Shown here piece after piece: positions 23,399-32,500 of a DNA stretch of 64,000 bases; the first letter of the stretch is position 1; every line of letters begins with the position of its first letter. Made by a program: the position numbers and the translations under genes. The notes below the pieces were generated by a model that was given only the letters and a program-made list of their open reading frames with translations, was not told the origin of the DNA and searched no databases. The DNA lies in the NCBI GenBank assembly GCA_035274845.1, contig DATENU010000017.1:1-64000 (forward strand), written 5' to 3'. This DNA comes from Chthoniobacterales bacterium (GTDB lineage Bacteria; Verrucomicrobiota; Verrucomicrobiia; Chthoniobacterales; UBA10450).

Positions 23399-24790
23399 AT
23401 GCCCGACGCACCGCCACCGCTGCCGAAATCGCAGCCATTTTTCAAACGCCGAAGCAGCTCAATGCTGAAGCTGCTCGGAGTCGGCGCGCTCATCCTCCTG
23501 ATGCTGATTCCGCTCCTCATGATCCAAGGGGTGCTGAACGATCGGCTCGAGCGGAGGAACGAAGCCGTCAATGACATCACCGCGTCGTGGGGGAAAGAGC
23601 AGAACATCATCGGACCGGTTCTGGTGGTGCCCTATCTCCATCATGGAACCGTGGTTCGGTCAGTGACCTTGCCGGATGGCCGCGTCGAAACGCGCGAAGT
23701 AGCGGAAACGACGGTGGCGTTCGCCTATTTTCTGCCCGACACCCTCGAAGTCAGCGGCGATCTGCAAAACCAGACGCTCCATCGCGGAATTTACGATGCC
23801 GCCGTTTTCCGCGGAACGATCAAGCTTTCCGGGCAATTTCCCGCGCCCGACATGGCAGCGCTCAAGATCGACCCGAAAGACGTGCTCTGGAAAGACGCCA
23901 GCGTGACCCTCGCGGTCAGCGACCTGCGCGGGACGCGTGAGAGTCTGTTGCTCGATTGGGGCGGGAAAAAGATCCAGTTGCAGCCCGGCTCCCAGTTGCC
24001 CGGGTACACGACCGGAATTACCGCCCAGCTCGCCAGCGATCAGCCGATCGCGGTGCCGACCAACTTTTCCATCGCGCTCGATCTGAACGGAAGCAGCGGA
24101 ATTTTCTTTGCGCCTTTCGGCATCCACAACGTTGTCTCGCTCAAGTCGAACTGGCCGGACCCGGGATTTCGCGGGGCGTTTCTCCCGGCGGAACGGAATG
24201 TGCGGACGGACGGCTTCGACGCCACCTGGAAGGTTTCCTATTATGGCCGCGATTATCCACAGCGCTGGACGAGCCGTTCGGGCAACGAACGATTCAGCAC
24301 CACGGCGGTTTCCAATTCACTCTTCGGCGCGCAATTCCTGCGCGTTCTCGACGCCTACCGTTACGTCGAACGCTCGATCAAATATGGCGTCCTCTTTTTC
24401 GTCCTCGTCTTCACGACCTTTTTCCTCTTTGAAATCACCGCGCGCCAGAAAATCCATCCGCTCCAATACCTGATGGTGGGCGCGGCCCTCTGCCTTTTTT
24501 ATCTCGCGCTGCTCTCGGCCTCCGAGTTCATCGGCTTCACCCTTTCCTATATTATCGCGACGGTGACTGCGACAGGGTTGATCACCTGGTATTGCAGCTA
24601 TTTTCTGGGGGGCGGGGCGCGCACGTTGATCATCGGCGGCGGATTGATCGGTGTTTACACCTTTCTTTACATCACCCTGCGTCAGCAGGACTACGCCTTG
24701 CTCATGGGAACGGTCGCGCTCTTTGTCCTGCTCGCGGTCGTGATGTGGGTGACGCGCAAGATCGATTGGTACGCGCGCGATACCGATTGA
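23399..24790 (+). CDS. creD: CreD family inner-membrane protein
   Basis: The 463-residue protein has one N-terminal membrane segment (about residues 24-44). A large periplasmic domain with the family segments IIGPVLVVPYLH and SLKSNWPDPGFRGAFLP follows. Five C-terminal membrane segments (about 305-455) end the protein. CreD is linked to cell-envelope stress and beta-lactam response in enterobacteria and Stenotrophomonas; the exact activity is unknown. No creBC two-component system is next to it. Confidence 0.9.
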   Translation: MPDAPPPLPKSQPFFKRRSSSMLKLLGVGALILLMLIPLLMIQGVLNDRLERRNEAVNDITASWGKEQNIIGPVLVVPYLHHGTVVRSVTLPDGRVETREVAETTVAFAYFLPDTLEVSGDLQNQTLHRGIYDAAVFRGTIKLSGQFPAPDMAALKIDPKDVLWKDASVTLAVSDLRGTRESLLLDWGGKKIQLQPGSQLPGYTTGITAQLASDQPIAVPTNFSIALDLNGSSGIFFAPFGIHNVVSLKSNWPDPGFRGAFLPAERNVRTDGFDATWKVSYYGRDYPQRWTSRSGNERFSTTAVSNSLFGAQFLRVLDAYRYVERSIKYGVLFFVLVFTTFFLFEITARQKIHPLQYLMVGAALCLFYLALLSASEFIGFTLSYIIATVTATGLITWYCSYFLGGGARTLIIGGGLIGVYTFLYITLRQQDYALLMGTVALFVLLAVVMWVTRKIDWYARDTD

Positions 24791-24808
24791 GGCGGTGCGC
24801 TTCGTCAC

Positions 24809-24832
24809 CAGGAGCGGCGATTTGAAACCGCC
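24809..24832. repeat. Half copy of the GGCGATTTGAAA palindromic repeat family
   Basis: A single half-element, CAGGAGCGGCGATTTGAAACC plus GCC, sits 18 bases after creD. The partner arm is missing or degraded. Confidence 0.7.
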
Positions 24833-24904
24833 TTTTTCGCCGCCCGCCTGACGGTGCCTGAATTCCGTCCTTGTCTTCGAGCCCGATTTTGTGCTGACTG
24901 ATCT

Positions 24905-25726
24905 ATGCCGAACAAGGGCGAAACGGATTACGTGCTCGGCACGCACGATGAAGAAGTCGCGCGTCTCGGGTTGCAGCATCGCGTCTGGCGACCGGTCGCG
25001 TCCGATTGCTGGCGGCGCGCCGGAATCACGATTGGCTCGCGCGTGCTCGATGTCGGCGCTGGTCCTGGCTACGCGACCGTTGATCTCGCGGAAATTGTCG
25101 GTCCCACCGGCGAAGTCTTCGCGGTGGAACGCTCAGCGCGTTTTCTCGAAGTGGCGAAACGCGTCTGCGCGGAGCGCGGGCTCTCGCAGGTGCGTTTTCG
25201 CGAGGCCGACCTGGTCGAGACCGAAATCGGGCCGCTGAACTTTGATTTCGCCTGGTGCCGATGGGTGGCGTGCTTCGTGGCGTCGCCGGCGAAACTGATC
25301 GCAAACATTGCCCGCGCTTTGCGGCCCGGCGGCCTGGCGATGTTTCATGAGTACAGCCATTACGAAACATTTCAGTTCGCGCCCCGCCGTCCGGCCCTGG
25401 AAGAATTTTCCGAAAAAGTGATGACGAGCTGGAAGGCCGCCGGAGGCGAACCGAACGTGGCGGTTCAATTTCCGGCCCTGCTCCACGAGGCAGGCCTCGA
25501 GATCATCGAAGCCCATCCGCGCATCGTGACGATTTCGCCGGCGAGCTACGTCTGGGAATGGCCGGCGAGTTTCATCGAAATCAATCTCGCCCGCTTGCGC
25601 GAGCTCGGCCATGCGACCGAAGAATGGACGGAGTCGGTCCGGCGCGAATTTAAGGAAGCGAAAGCGGACCCGCGGACACTGTTCACGACGCCGCTCTTTC
25701 TCGAAGTCATCGCGCGGCGGCGCTAA
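24905..25726 (+). CDS. Class I SAM-dependent methyltransferase
   Basis: The 273-residue protein has the SAM-binding motif I VLDVGAGPGYATVDLA and the post-I acidic residue in VFAVERSARF. Motif III is near LRPGGLAMFHEYSH. The C-terminal half is helical and may bind the substrate. The family includes ubiquinone/menaquinone and antibiotic methyltransferases; no specific substrate can be assigned. It is monocistronic between creD and the TIR gene. Confidence 0.85.
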   Translation: MPNKGETDYVLGTHDEEVARLGLQHRVWRPVASDCWRRAGITIGSRVLDVGAGPGYATVDLAEIVGPTGEVFAVERSARFLEVAKRVCAERGLSQVRFREADLVETEIGPLNFDFAWCRWVACFVASPAKLIANIARALRPGGLAMFHEYSHYETFQFAPRRPALEEFSEKVMTSWKAAGGEPNVAVQFPALLHEAGLEIIEAHPRIVTISPASYVWEWPASFIEINLARLRELGHATEEWTESVRREFKEAKADPRTLFTTPLFLEVIARRR

Positions 25727-25852
25727 CCCCATCGGGTTAAGCTTGCCAGTCGCCCAAATGATCGAGAACCTTTCCTGATCGGATGAATAAGCGTTTGCTT
25801 CCTGAGGTTGACGGAACCACGCGCGATCCGTTATGACGATTCGCGGGAGTCG

Positions 25853-27304
25853 ATGATCGCAATCTCTTATCGCCGGCAGGACTCCAGCCCGGTCGCGGGC
25901 CGGCTTTACGATCGGCTCCAGGCCGAGTTCGGCAAAGGCAGCGTCTTCATGGATTTCGATTCAATCCCCTACGGCGTCGATTTCCGCGAACATATCAAAC
26001 AAACTCTGCAACGCGCCAAAGTCGTGGTCGCGATCATTGGGCCGGAGTGGTGCGGCGGCCGAGAGCCGGCAAACCGCCGCATCGACGATCCGACCGATTT
26101 TGTTCGGCTTGAAGTGGCGAGCGCCCTGGAGCATGGCATCCCGATTATCCCGGTCCTGATCAACAACACCCCGATGCCGGAAGCAAAAAATCTTCCGCCG
26201 GAACTGGAAGGCCTGGCGTTTCGAAATGGCCTCGCTCTCGACACAGGGATCGACTTCCATCATCACGCGGACCGCCTTATCGCCGGAATCCATCGAGTGG
26301 TCGATCCGCCAAAGGCGCCCGAACCACCGGCTCCCCTCGTGCCTCAAACGAGTGCGGCTCCGGCAGCCCGGAAGCCGTCCAAATTGCTTCCGGTTTCCAT
26401 TGCGGTCGTTGCGTTGGCCGGAATAGCAGCGTGGTATTTCTCGAGGCGACCGAACCAAGCCACGACAGTCCACGAGGTAGTCGCAACAACTCCGGCGCCG
26501 GCCGCGGCTTCGCCCGCCGCCACGAGTTCACCACCGGCGATTGCGGTCGCCAGTCCGACGGCAATGCCAATGGCCGCCGTTCGATCGCCCGCGGCCGCGA
26601 CCTCCGGCGAAGCACCGCCGACGGGTCCAGGTCGAGTCAGCGCCAGCGAACAAGTCTTCACGGGCAAAATTGGGGCCAAAGAAGCGACCTTTCGCCTGCG
26701 CTTTGAACCGGACGGTCGGGTTACCGGCACCTATTCCCAGAGCGGTTCGACCTATCGTCTCGAAGGCCGCCGCACCTCGGACAAGTTGCTGCTCGATGAA
26801 TTCACGGGCGAACGGATCACTGCCCACCTCGACCTCGCCCGGTTGGAAACGGGTGGCGCCAGCCGCTGGGAGGGAACCATGCGCAACACGCCTCCGGACA
26901 AGCGCGTGCTCGCGGTCTTCTTCGAGAGCGGGCCTGCCACCGCCGCTACGTCCCAGCCCCCCGCTGCCTCAAATTCCGCTGAAGAGAGCGGGACAACCGG
27001 CGAGTATTCCTATCGGGGGAAAGTCGGCCCTTACGATGCCTCCTTTCAGTTGCGTTTTGAACCGAGTGGACGCGTGAGCGGCACGTACACGCTGTCGAAA
27101 AACACGAGTCTGGTTCTGCGCTTGGAAGGACGAAATCCAAAGGGCCGGTTGTTCCTGGACGAATATACCCACGATCGTCTCAGCGCCCGGATCGAACTCA
27201 GCCTGATCGATTCCGCCAGTGACATCCGCTGGGAAGGAACGATGTATAATACACCGCCGGATAATCGGGTCTTCCCGGTTTCATTCTCCCGGCCTCGGAA
27301 ATAA
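25853..27304 (+). CDS. TIR domain protein with membrane anchor and duplicated beta domain
   Basis: The start at ATG 25853 (MIAISYRRQDS), preceded by GGGAG, gives 483 residues. A TIR domain covers residues 1-150, with MDFDSI and the putative NADase glutamate Glu87 in DFVRLEVASA. A Pro/Ala linker and one membrane segment (about 180-198, LLPVSIAVVALAGIAAWYF) follow. After a low-complexity Ala/Pro/Thr region come two copies of a domain of about 85 residues, beginning VFTGKIGAKEATFRLRFEP and YRGKVGPYDASFQLRFEP. The TIR half would be cytoplasmic and the repeat pair periplasmic, which suggests a transmembrane sensor. The role of the duplicated domain is unknown. Confidence 0.85.
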   Translation: MIAISYRRQDSSPVAGRLYDRLQAEFGKGSVFMDFDSIPYGVDFREHIKQTLQRAKVVVAIIGPEWCGGREPANRRIDDPTDFVRLEVASALEHGIPIIPVLINNTPMPEAKNLPPELEGLAFRNGLALDTGIDFHHHADRLIAGIHRVVDPPKAPEPPAPLVPQTSAAPAARKPSKLLPVSIAVVALAGIAAWYFSRRPNQATTVHEVVATTPAPAAASPAATSSPPAIAVASPTAMPMAAVRSPAAATSGEAPPTGPGRVSASEQVFTGKIGAKEATFRLRFEPDGRVTGTYSQSGSTYRLEGRRTSDKLLLDEFTGERITAHLDLARLETGGASRWEGTMRNTPPDKRVLAVFFESGPATAATSQPPAASNSAEESGTTGEYSYRGKVGPYDASFQLRFEPSGRVSGTYTLSKNTSLVLRLEGRNPKGRLFLDEYTHDRLSARIELSLIDSASDIRWEGTMYNTPPDNRVFPVSFSRPRK

Positions 27305-27318
27305 TATTTAGCCCACCT

Positions 27319-27957
27319 ATGAACAAGAATAGAACCCTCCTCGCGCTCGCCCTCTTAACCCTGGCCTCGGTCTCCAGTGCCCAGGCCGAGGAACCAAAAG
27401 CTTCCACAGACTATTTCCCTTTGCGGGTCGGGGATTCGTGGACCTACCGCAATAGCGCGGACCAGAGCGAGTACACGCTGAAAGTTCTTGGAGAAGAAAA
27501 GCAGGCCGACGGCTCAGTCCGTTATCAGGTTGAAAAACTGGCTGGCCCGAAAGACAGCCAGGTCAAAATCCATCTCTGGTTCTCCAAGGCGAAGGGCTGG
27601 GTTTTGCTGCATGGCGAGCGCTACCCCGAGCATGAAGGCCTGGAGGCAAAATACGAACCGCCCAAACAATACCTGCCGAGCCCGCCCGCTCCCGAAGCGA
27701 AATGGGAGTGGAGCGGCAAGGATTACACCCAGACCCCGATGCTCGAAAAAAACCGAGTGGTTGGGTCCGAAGAGATAACGGTTCCGGCCGGAAAGTTTCG
27801 CGCAATGAAAGTGGTCAGTGAGGTTACCGGGAGCTCGGCTCCGGTCACCAAGACCTATTGGTACGCGGACGGGGTCGGCCTGGTAAAGACCACTTCAGAA
27901 GCCGGCGAAATCAAGTACGGCTCGGAGCTGGCAGATTACAGCTTCAAGAAGAAGTAG
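27319..27957 (+). CDS. Secreted protein of unknown function
   Basis: The 212-residue protein has a signal peptide (MNKNRTLLALALLTLASVSSAQA). The mature part begins with YFPLRVGDSWTYRN, a segment common at the start of secreted beta-rich proteins in soil bacteria. A later segment, VPAGKFRAMKV, resembles the VPAGTYNAIK block of the DUF3108-type protein at 5645-6448, so the two may share a fold. It follows the TIR gene after 14 bases and is probably in the same transcript. Confidence 0.7.
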   Translation: MNKNRTLLALALLTLASVSSAQAEEPKASTDYFPLRVGDSWTYRNSADQSEYTLKVLGEEKQADGSVRYQVEKLAGPKDSQVKIHLWFSKAKGWVLLHGERYPEHEGLEAKYEPPKQYLPSPPAPEAKWEWSGKDYTQTPMLEKNRVVGSEEITVPAGKFRAMKVVSEVTGSSAPVTKTYWYADGVGLVKTTSEAGEIKYGSELADYSFKKK

Positions 27958-28276
27958 GAGCGCTCGGAGGGGATGCGCCCCGCCGCAGCGGGGCTTTGAA
28001 TCCTTCAATTAGCAACGGGGAGCGCCCGACCTTCCGGGGACTTCGGTCGGCTCGGCACACCGGTTTACCTCGTCGGCTCTCCGGTCTTGTGCGGCGCGGT
28101 GCCTGACTCTTCATCGAACTTTCCGGCAGGAGCCGGTTTCAGATTGGTCGCCGGTTGGGAGAGGCTCGACAAAGATTGGTTTAATTACCGAAGAGCTTAA
28201 TAAAGAAACTGGGGTTTTTCTTTAATAACGAAGGAGTTGAAGAAAGCTTCCTTTAGTTGGAACTCTCAATCGAAAA
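27958..28276. other. Gene-free interval before the decayed Fic gene
   Basis: About 320 bases. A hairpin at 27977-27994 (7-bp GCCCCGC/GCGGGGC stem followed by TTT) may terminate the TIR operon. The right part (about 28160-28260) is clearly more AT-rich than its surroundings. It contains an imperfect dyad, AATAAAGAAA and TTTCTTTAATAA, around 28198-28229 that could be an operator. No gene was recognised. Confidence 0.6.
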
Positions 28277-29306
28277 ATGAAACCGCAGGACTTCAAGAGC
28301 AGGGAAGCGGGCCGCCTCGTCAAACAACCGGGTGGCTTTTTCGCCTTTGTCCCAGCCCCCTTGCCGCCGCCATTGAAATACGACGCTGCCTTGGCGGTAG
28401 CGCAATCTCGCGCGGATGCCGCCTTGAGCGAACTGGCGGGTGTGGGCCGGCTCCTGCCGAATCCGCACCTCTTGATTGATCCTCTGATGCGATAGGAAGC
28501 GGTCCTCTCCAGCAAGATCGAAGGGACGCGCGCCAGCCTCTCGGAAGTCCTTGAAGCAGAAGCGTTGGAAATGAGCGACGCCGAGAGCGGCGACATCCCC
28601 GAAGTCCGCAACTACATCGGGGCGATGACGCATGGTCTTCAGCGGTTGAAATCGCTGCCCCTGTCTTTGCGGTTGGTGAGCGAATTGGACAAGCGCCTGA
28701 TGCGGAATGCTCGCGGTCATGACAAAACGCCCGGGAAATTTCGGCGCTCACAAAACTGGATTGGACCGCAGGGCAGCACGCCGGAGAATGCCGTGTATGT
28801 CCCGCCGCCCCTCGACGAACTGATGCCAGCCCTTGGCGACTGGGATGTTTTCTTATACAAGCGCGACGCGTTGCCGGATCTGATTCAGTGCGCGGTGATG
28901 CATGAGCAGTTCGAGGCGATTCATCCGTTTCTCGATGGAAACGGCCGTGTGGGCCGCCTGCTAATCACACTGTTCCTGATCGAGCGCGGTCGGCTCACGC
29001 AGCCGCTCCTTTATCTCTCAGTTTTCGTCGAAGCGCATCGCCAGGAACATAATGAATTGTTGCAACGAGTGCGGACCCCACGGCGATTGGGGTCGTGGCT
29101 GCGGTGGTTTCTGCGTGGAGTCGAAGTGACAGCACGTGGCGCTGCTGCAATGCACGACGCCGACAGCTCTGAAAGCAATCAGCGAAATCGAAGCGCAGGG
29201 AATCCTGACCGGAGCGATTCGGCACGCGGAAGCAGTCGACTTGTCTGGTGAAAACTTCCTCGGGTTCACGCCGATTTTTCGAGGTGCAGCCACGCGGTTT
29301 CTCTGA
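28277..29306 (+). pseudogene. Fic family protein, disrupted by a stop codon and a frameshift/deletion
   Basis: Residues 1-72 (MKPQDFKSREAGRL...) end at an in-frame TAG at 28493-28495. The same frame then continues with EAVLSSKIEGTRASLSEV, the usual Fic helix with the inhibitory-type motif SKIEGT. The intact catalytic motif HPFLDGNGRVGRL lies near 28920-28960. Fic enzymes transfer AMP or other groups to target proteins. Near 29130 the frame breaks: the expected C-terminal winged-helix (TTPTALKAISEIEAQGILTG) continues in another frame to 29306, and about 60 residues seem to be missing. The gene is probably inactive. Residue-level recoding of TAG is not supported. Confidence 0.85.
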
Positions 29307-29314
29307 TTCTCTGA

Positions 29315-29520
29315 GATAAGGCGCCCGCTTAATGCGAGCAGCAATACGTGGCCAATACTTCAGGGCGAGATCACACTCCCATACCCGCACCACGCACCAG
29401 CCTACTCTGCACAGAGTTTTCATGACGAGGAGATCGCGCTCGCAATTGCGCTGCAACTTCGCCGCCCACCATTCAGAGCGATTCTTCGGTAAAGGAGCAT
29501 GCTTCGGCTTCGGCCCGCTG
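29315..29520 (-). pseudogene. vsr: Remnant of a very-short-patch repair endonuclease (Vsr)
   Basis: On the minus strand an open frame encodes the C-terminal half of Vsr: PLPKNRSEWWAAKLQRN, ERDLLVMKTL, GWCVVRVWECDLALK. In Vsr these positions carry the PxNxxFWxxK...RD and VWEC signatures. The N-terminal half, with the catalytic region and zinc site, is absent. The break point is where the TIR-WD40-GTPase gene starts on the other strand. Vsr nicks G:T mismatches left by cytosine methyltransferases. The remnant suggests a lost restriction-modification locus. The right and left limits are approximate. Confidence 0.7.
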
Positions 29521-32500
29521 TAGCATCGACTCGGATTGTGGGATGTGAGATAACGGACATCGTGGATGCCGACTTTGAATACGACGTCTTCCTGAGCTAC
29601 AGCGCGAAGGACAAGGCGGTGGTGCGCCCGCTCGCGGAGCGGTTGCGGTCGGACGGGGTGAAGGTGTGGTTCGATGAATGGGTGCTCAAGCCCGGCGATA
29701 GCATCCCGGCGAAGATCGAGGAAGGGCTGGAGCATTCGCGCGTGCTGGTGCTCTGCATGTCGGCGAATGCGTTCGGCTCAGACTGGGCGCAGTTGGAATC
29801 CGGCATATTCCGGTTTCGCGACCCGCTGAACAAGGAGCGCCGCTTCCTTCCCCTGCGACTCGACGACGCCCCCATCAAAGGCTCCTTGGCGCAATTCCTT
29901 TACATCAACTGGCTTCCGGCGGAACGCGAGCAGGGGTATGCGAGGCTCCTCGAAGCCTCTAGACCTCCGGCCACACGCCAGCTTGAAGAGCCAGCAATTC
30001 GCTGCGAGGGAGGGTCTGAGCAGAAGTCGTTCTTTTCGGTTAAGTCAGAAATACATTCCCTCGCATTCAATTCGGATGGAGTTCGAGCCCTCTCGGGAGG
30101 CTACGACAACACGATGCGATTATGGAACATAGCGCGAGGAGTTTCGATTCGCGAGTTCAGGGGCCATAGGGGCACTGTTTTGGGTGTGGCTTGGAGTCCG
30201 GAGGGCAGACGCGCCCTCTCCGGATCCGATGACAATTCGGTCCGGGTTTGGGATGTGGAAACGGGCCGCTGTCTGTTGGTGTGCAAAGGACACACTGCCT
30301 CAGTGAATGATGTAGCTTGGAGCCCGGAGGGCCAGCGCGCCCTGTCCGGATCCGATGACAAAACCGTCCGACTTTGGGAGGTTAAGACAGGCCGCGGCCT
30401 CTCTGTATTCCAAGGGCACACGCACTGGATTAAGTGTGTAACTTGGAGTCCTGACGGCAAGCTAGCGCTTTCCGGGGCTACGGATCAAACTCTTCGAGTA
30501 TGGGAGGTCCAGACCGGCCACTGTGTGAGCGTGCTCGAGGGTCACTCAGGCGCTATCACGAGCGCGGCTTGGAGTCCCGACGGCCAACTTGCCCTGTCCG
30601 GTTCTTCAGATAACACCGTCCGGTTGTGGGATGTGAAAACGGGACGCTGCCTCTTTGTGTTGGAAGGTCACACCGCCTCCATCTTGAAAATAGTTTGGAG
30701 GGCTGATCGGCATTATGCCCTTTCTGGCTCCAGAGATGAGACGGTGCGTCTTTGGGACCTAAAGACGGGGCGATGCTTGCATATCCTCAAGTGTAGCATG
30801 GCTGTTAGGGGGTTGGAATGGAGCGCCGATCAACACCATGCGTTTTCCGGTGACACTTGGGGCGGAATTCGAATGTGGGATCTATCGGAATTCGTAAAGG
30901 ATGCAGGGTCATCTGCAGATGCGGGGCTGTCTCCGCTCGATCAAGTTCAATACACGAATGCCAAGATCCTCCTCGTCGGCGACAGCGGTACGGGCAAGAC
31001 GGGACTTTCCAAGCGGCTCGCTTTGAATGACTGGCAGCCCAGTGACTCGACGGTCGGCGCGTGGGCGACGCAGTGGAAGCTGCCGGTATCGGGGGGCAAG
31101 GGCGTCGAGCGGGAAATCTGGCTCTGGGATTTCGGCGGGCAGGCGGACCAGCGGTTGATCCACCAGCTTTACATGGACGAAACCGCTCTCGCGGTGCTGG
31201 TCTTTGACGGCCAGAAGGAAGACCTCTTCGAGACACTGGGCCAGTGGGACCGCGATCTCACCCGCGCTTCCCGAAAGGAGTTCGCCAAGCTGTTGGTCGC
31301 CGGGCGCGTGGATGCCGGCGGCCTGCGCGTCAGCCGGAGCGAGGTCGAGAAGTTTGCGGCGGATCGGAAATTCGGGGGCTTTCTGGAAACGAGCGCGAAG
31401 AAGAATACGGGCTGCGAGGAACTCAAGCAGGCCATCCTCGACGCCATCAAGTGGGACGAGCTTCCCTGCCGCACCACGGAGGTGCTTTTCAAGCGGCTCA
31501 AGGAGGAGATCATCGCGCTCAAGGAGAATGGCCGGGTACTGATGCGCTTCAATGAACTGCGCGAGACGCTGCAACTCCGGCTGACCGGCGAATTGGCGCG
31601 GTTTAACGATGCAGAACTGCGCGCGGTGCTGACGCTGCTTGCCGGTCCCGGCGTGGTGTGGGAACTGGCATTCGGCAGTTGGGTGCTGCTCCAGCCGGAG
31701 CGCATCAACGCCTACGCGCAAGCCGTGATCCGGACGTTGCAGGCGGACGAGAATCAGCGCGGCTGCCTGATGGAGGAGCGGGTGCTGAAGGGCGACCTGA
31801 TGTATGAGTCGTCCATCGGAAAGCTGGAAGGCGACGACGAGCGTTTCGTCCTGCTGGCCATGCACCAGACGCTCGTGGAGCGCGGCCTTTGCCTGCGGCA
31901 GCCGACGTCGAAGGGCAATCTGCTCGTCTTTCCCAGCTATTATCGCCGCGAACGAGAGGAGCAGCCGAAGCTTCCGGCGGTGCTCGTGGACTATCGCTTC
32001 ACGGGATTCCTCGATGAGATTTATGCAACGCTGGTCGTGCGCCTGCACCACAGCGACGCGTTCCAGCAGGACAAGCTGTGGCGTTACGCCGCCGATTTCA
32101 AGACGAACGCCGGGAAACAGCTCGGCATCAAGCTGACGCGGCGCGCGCCCGGGGTAGGCGATTTGGAGGTGTATTTCGACCCGGCGGTCTCGATGGAGGA
32201 GAAGATCATCTTCAGCAAATACGTCCACGAGCACCTGCTCCAGCACGCGCGCGACGTGGAGCGGCTGCGGCATTATGTCTGCCCGGAGTGCGGCACGCCG
32301 GTGGGCAATCGCGAGGTGGCGATGAAGCGGCTCAACGACTGGCTGCGAGGCCGGCCACCGCAGCCGGAAGCGACGGGCTCTTTCAAGCTCCGCCAGAAAA
32401 AGGAGGAGACGCCGAGCATCATCTGCGTGGGCTGCGAGCAGCGGGTGCTGCTCTGGGATGAGATGGAGCAGTGCTTCGCCAGCCCGGAGATTCAGCAGCG

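Noticed and set aside
28493-28495. TAG in the Fic gene as a recoded amino acid
   Set aside because: The gene also has a frame change and a deletion, so decay is simpler; no sign of amber recoding is seen elsewhere in the window.
29563-30900. Regular repeat spacing that could suggest a CRISPR-like or tandem array
   Set aside because: The period is about 126 bases and matches 42-residue WD40 blades in one open frame; units are diverged and no spacers are present.
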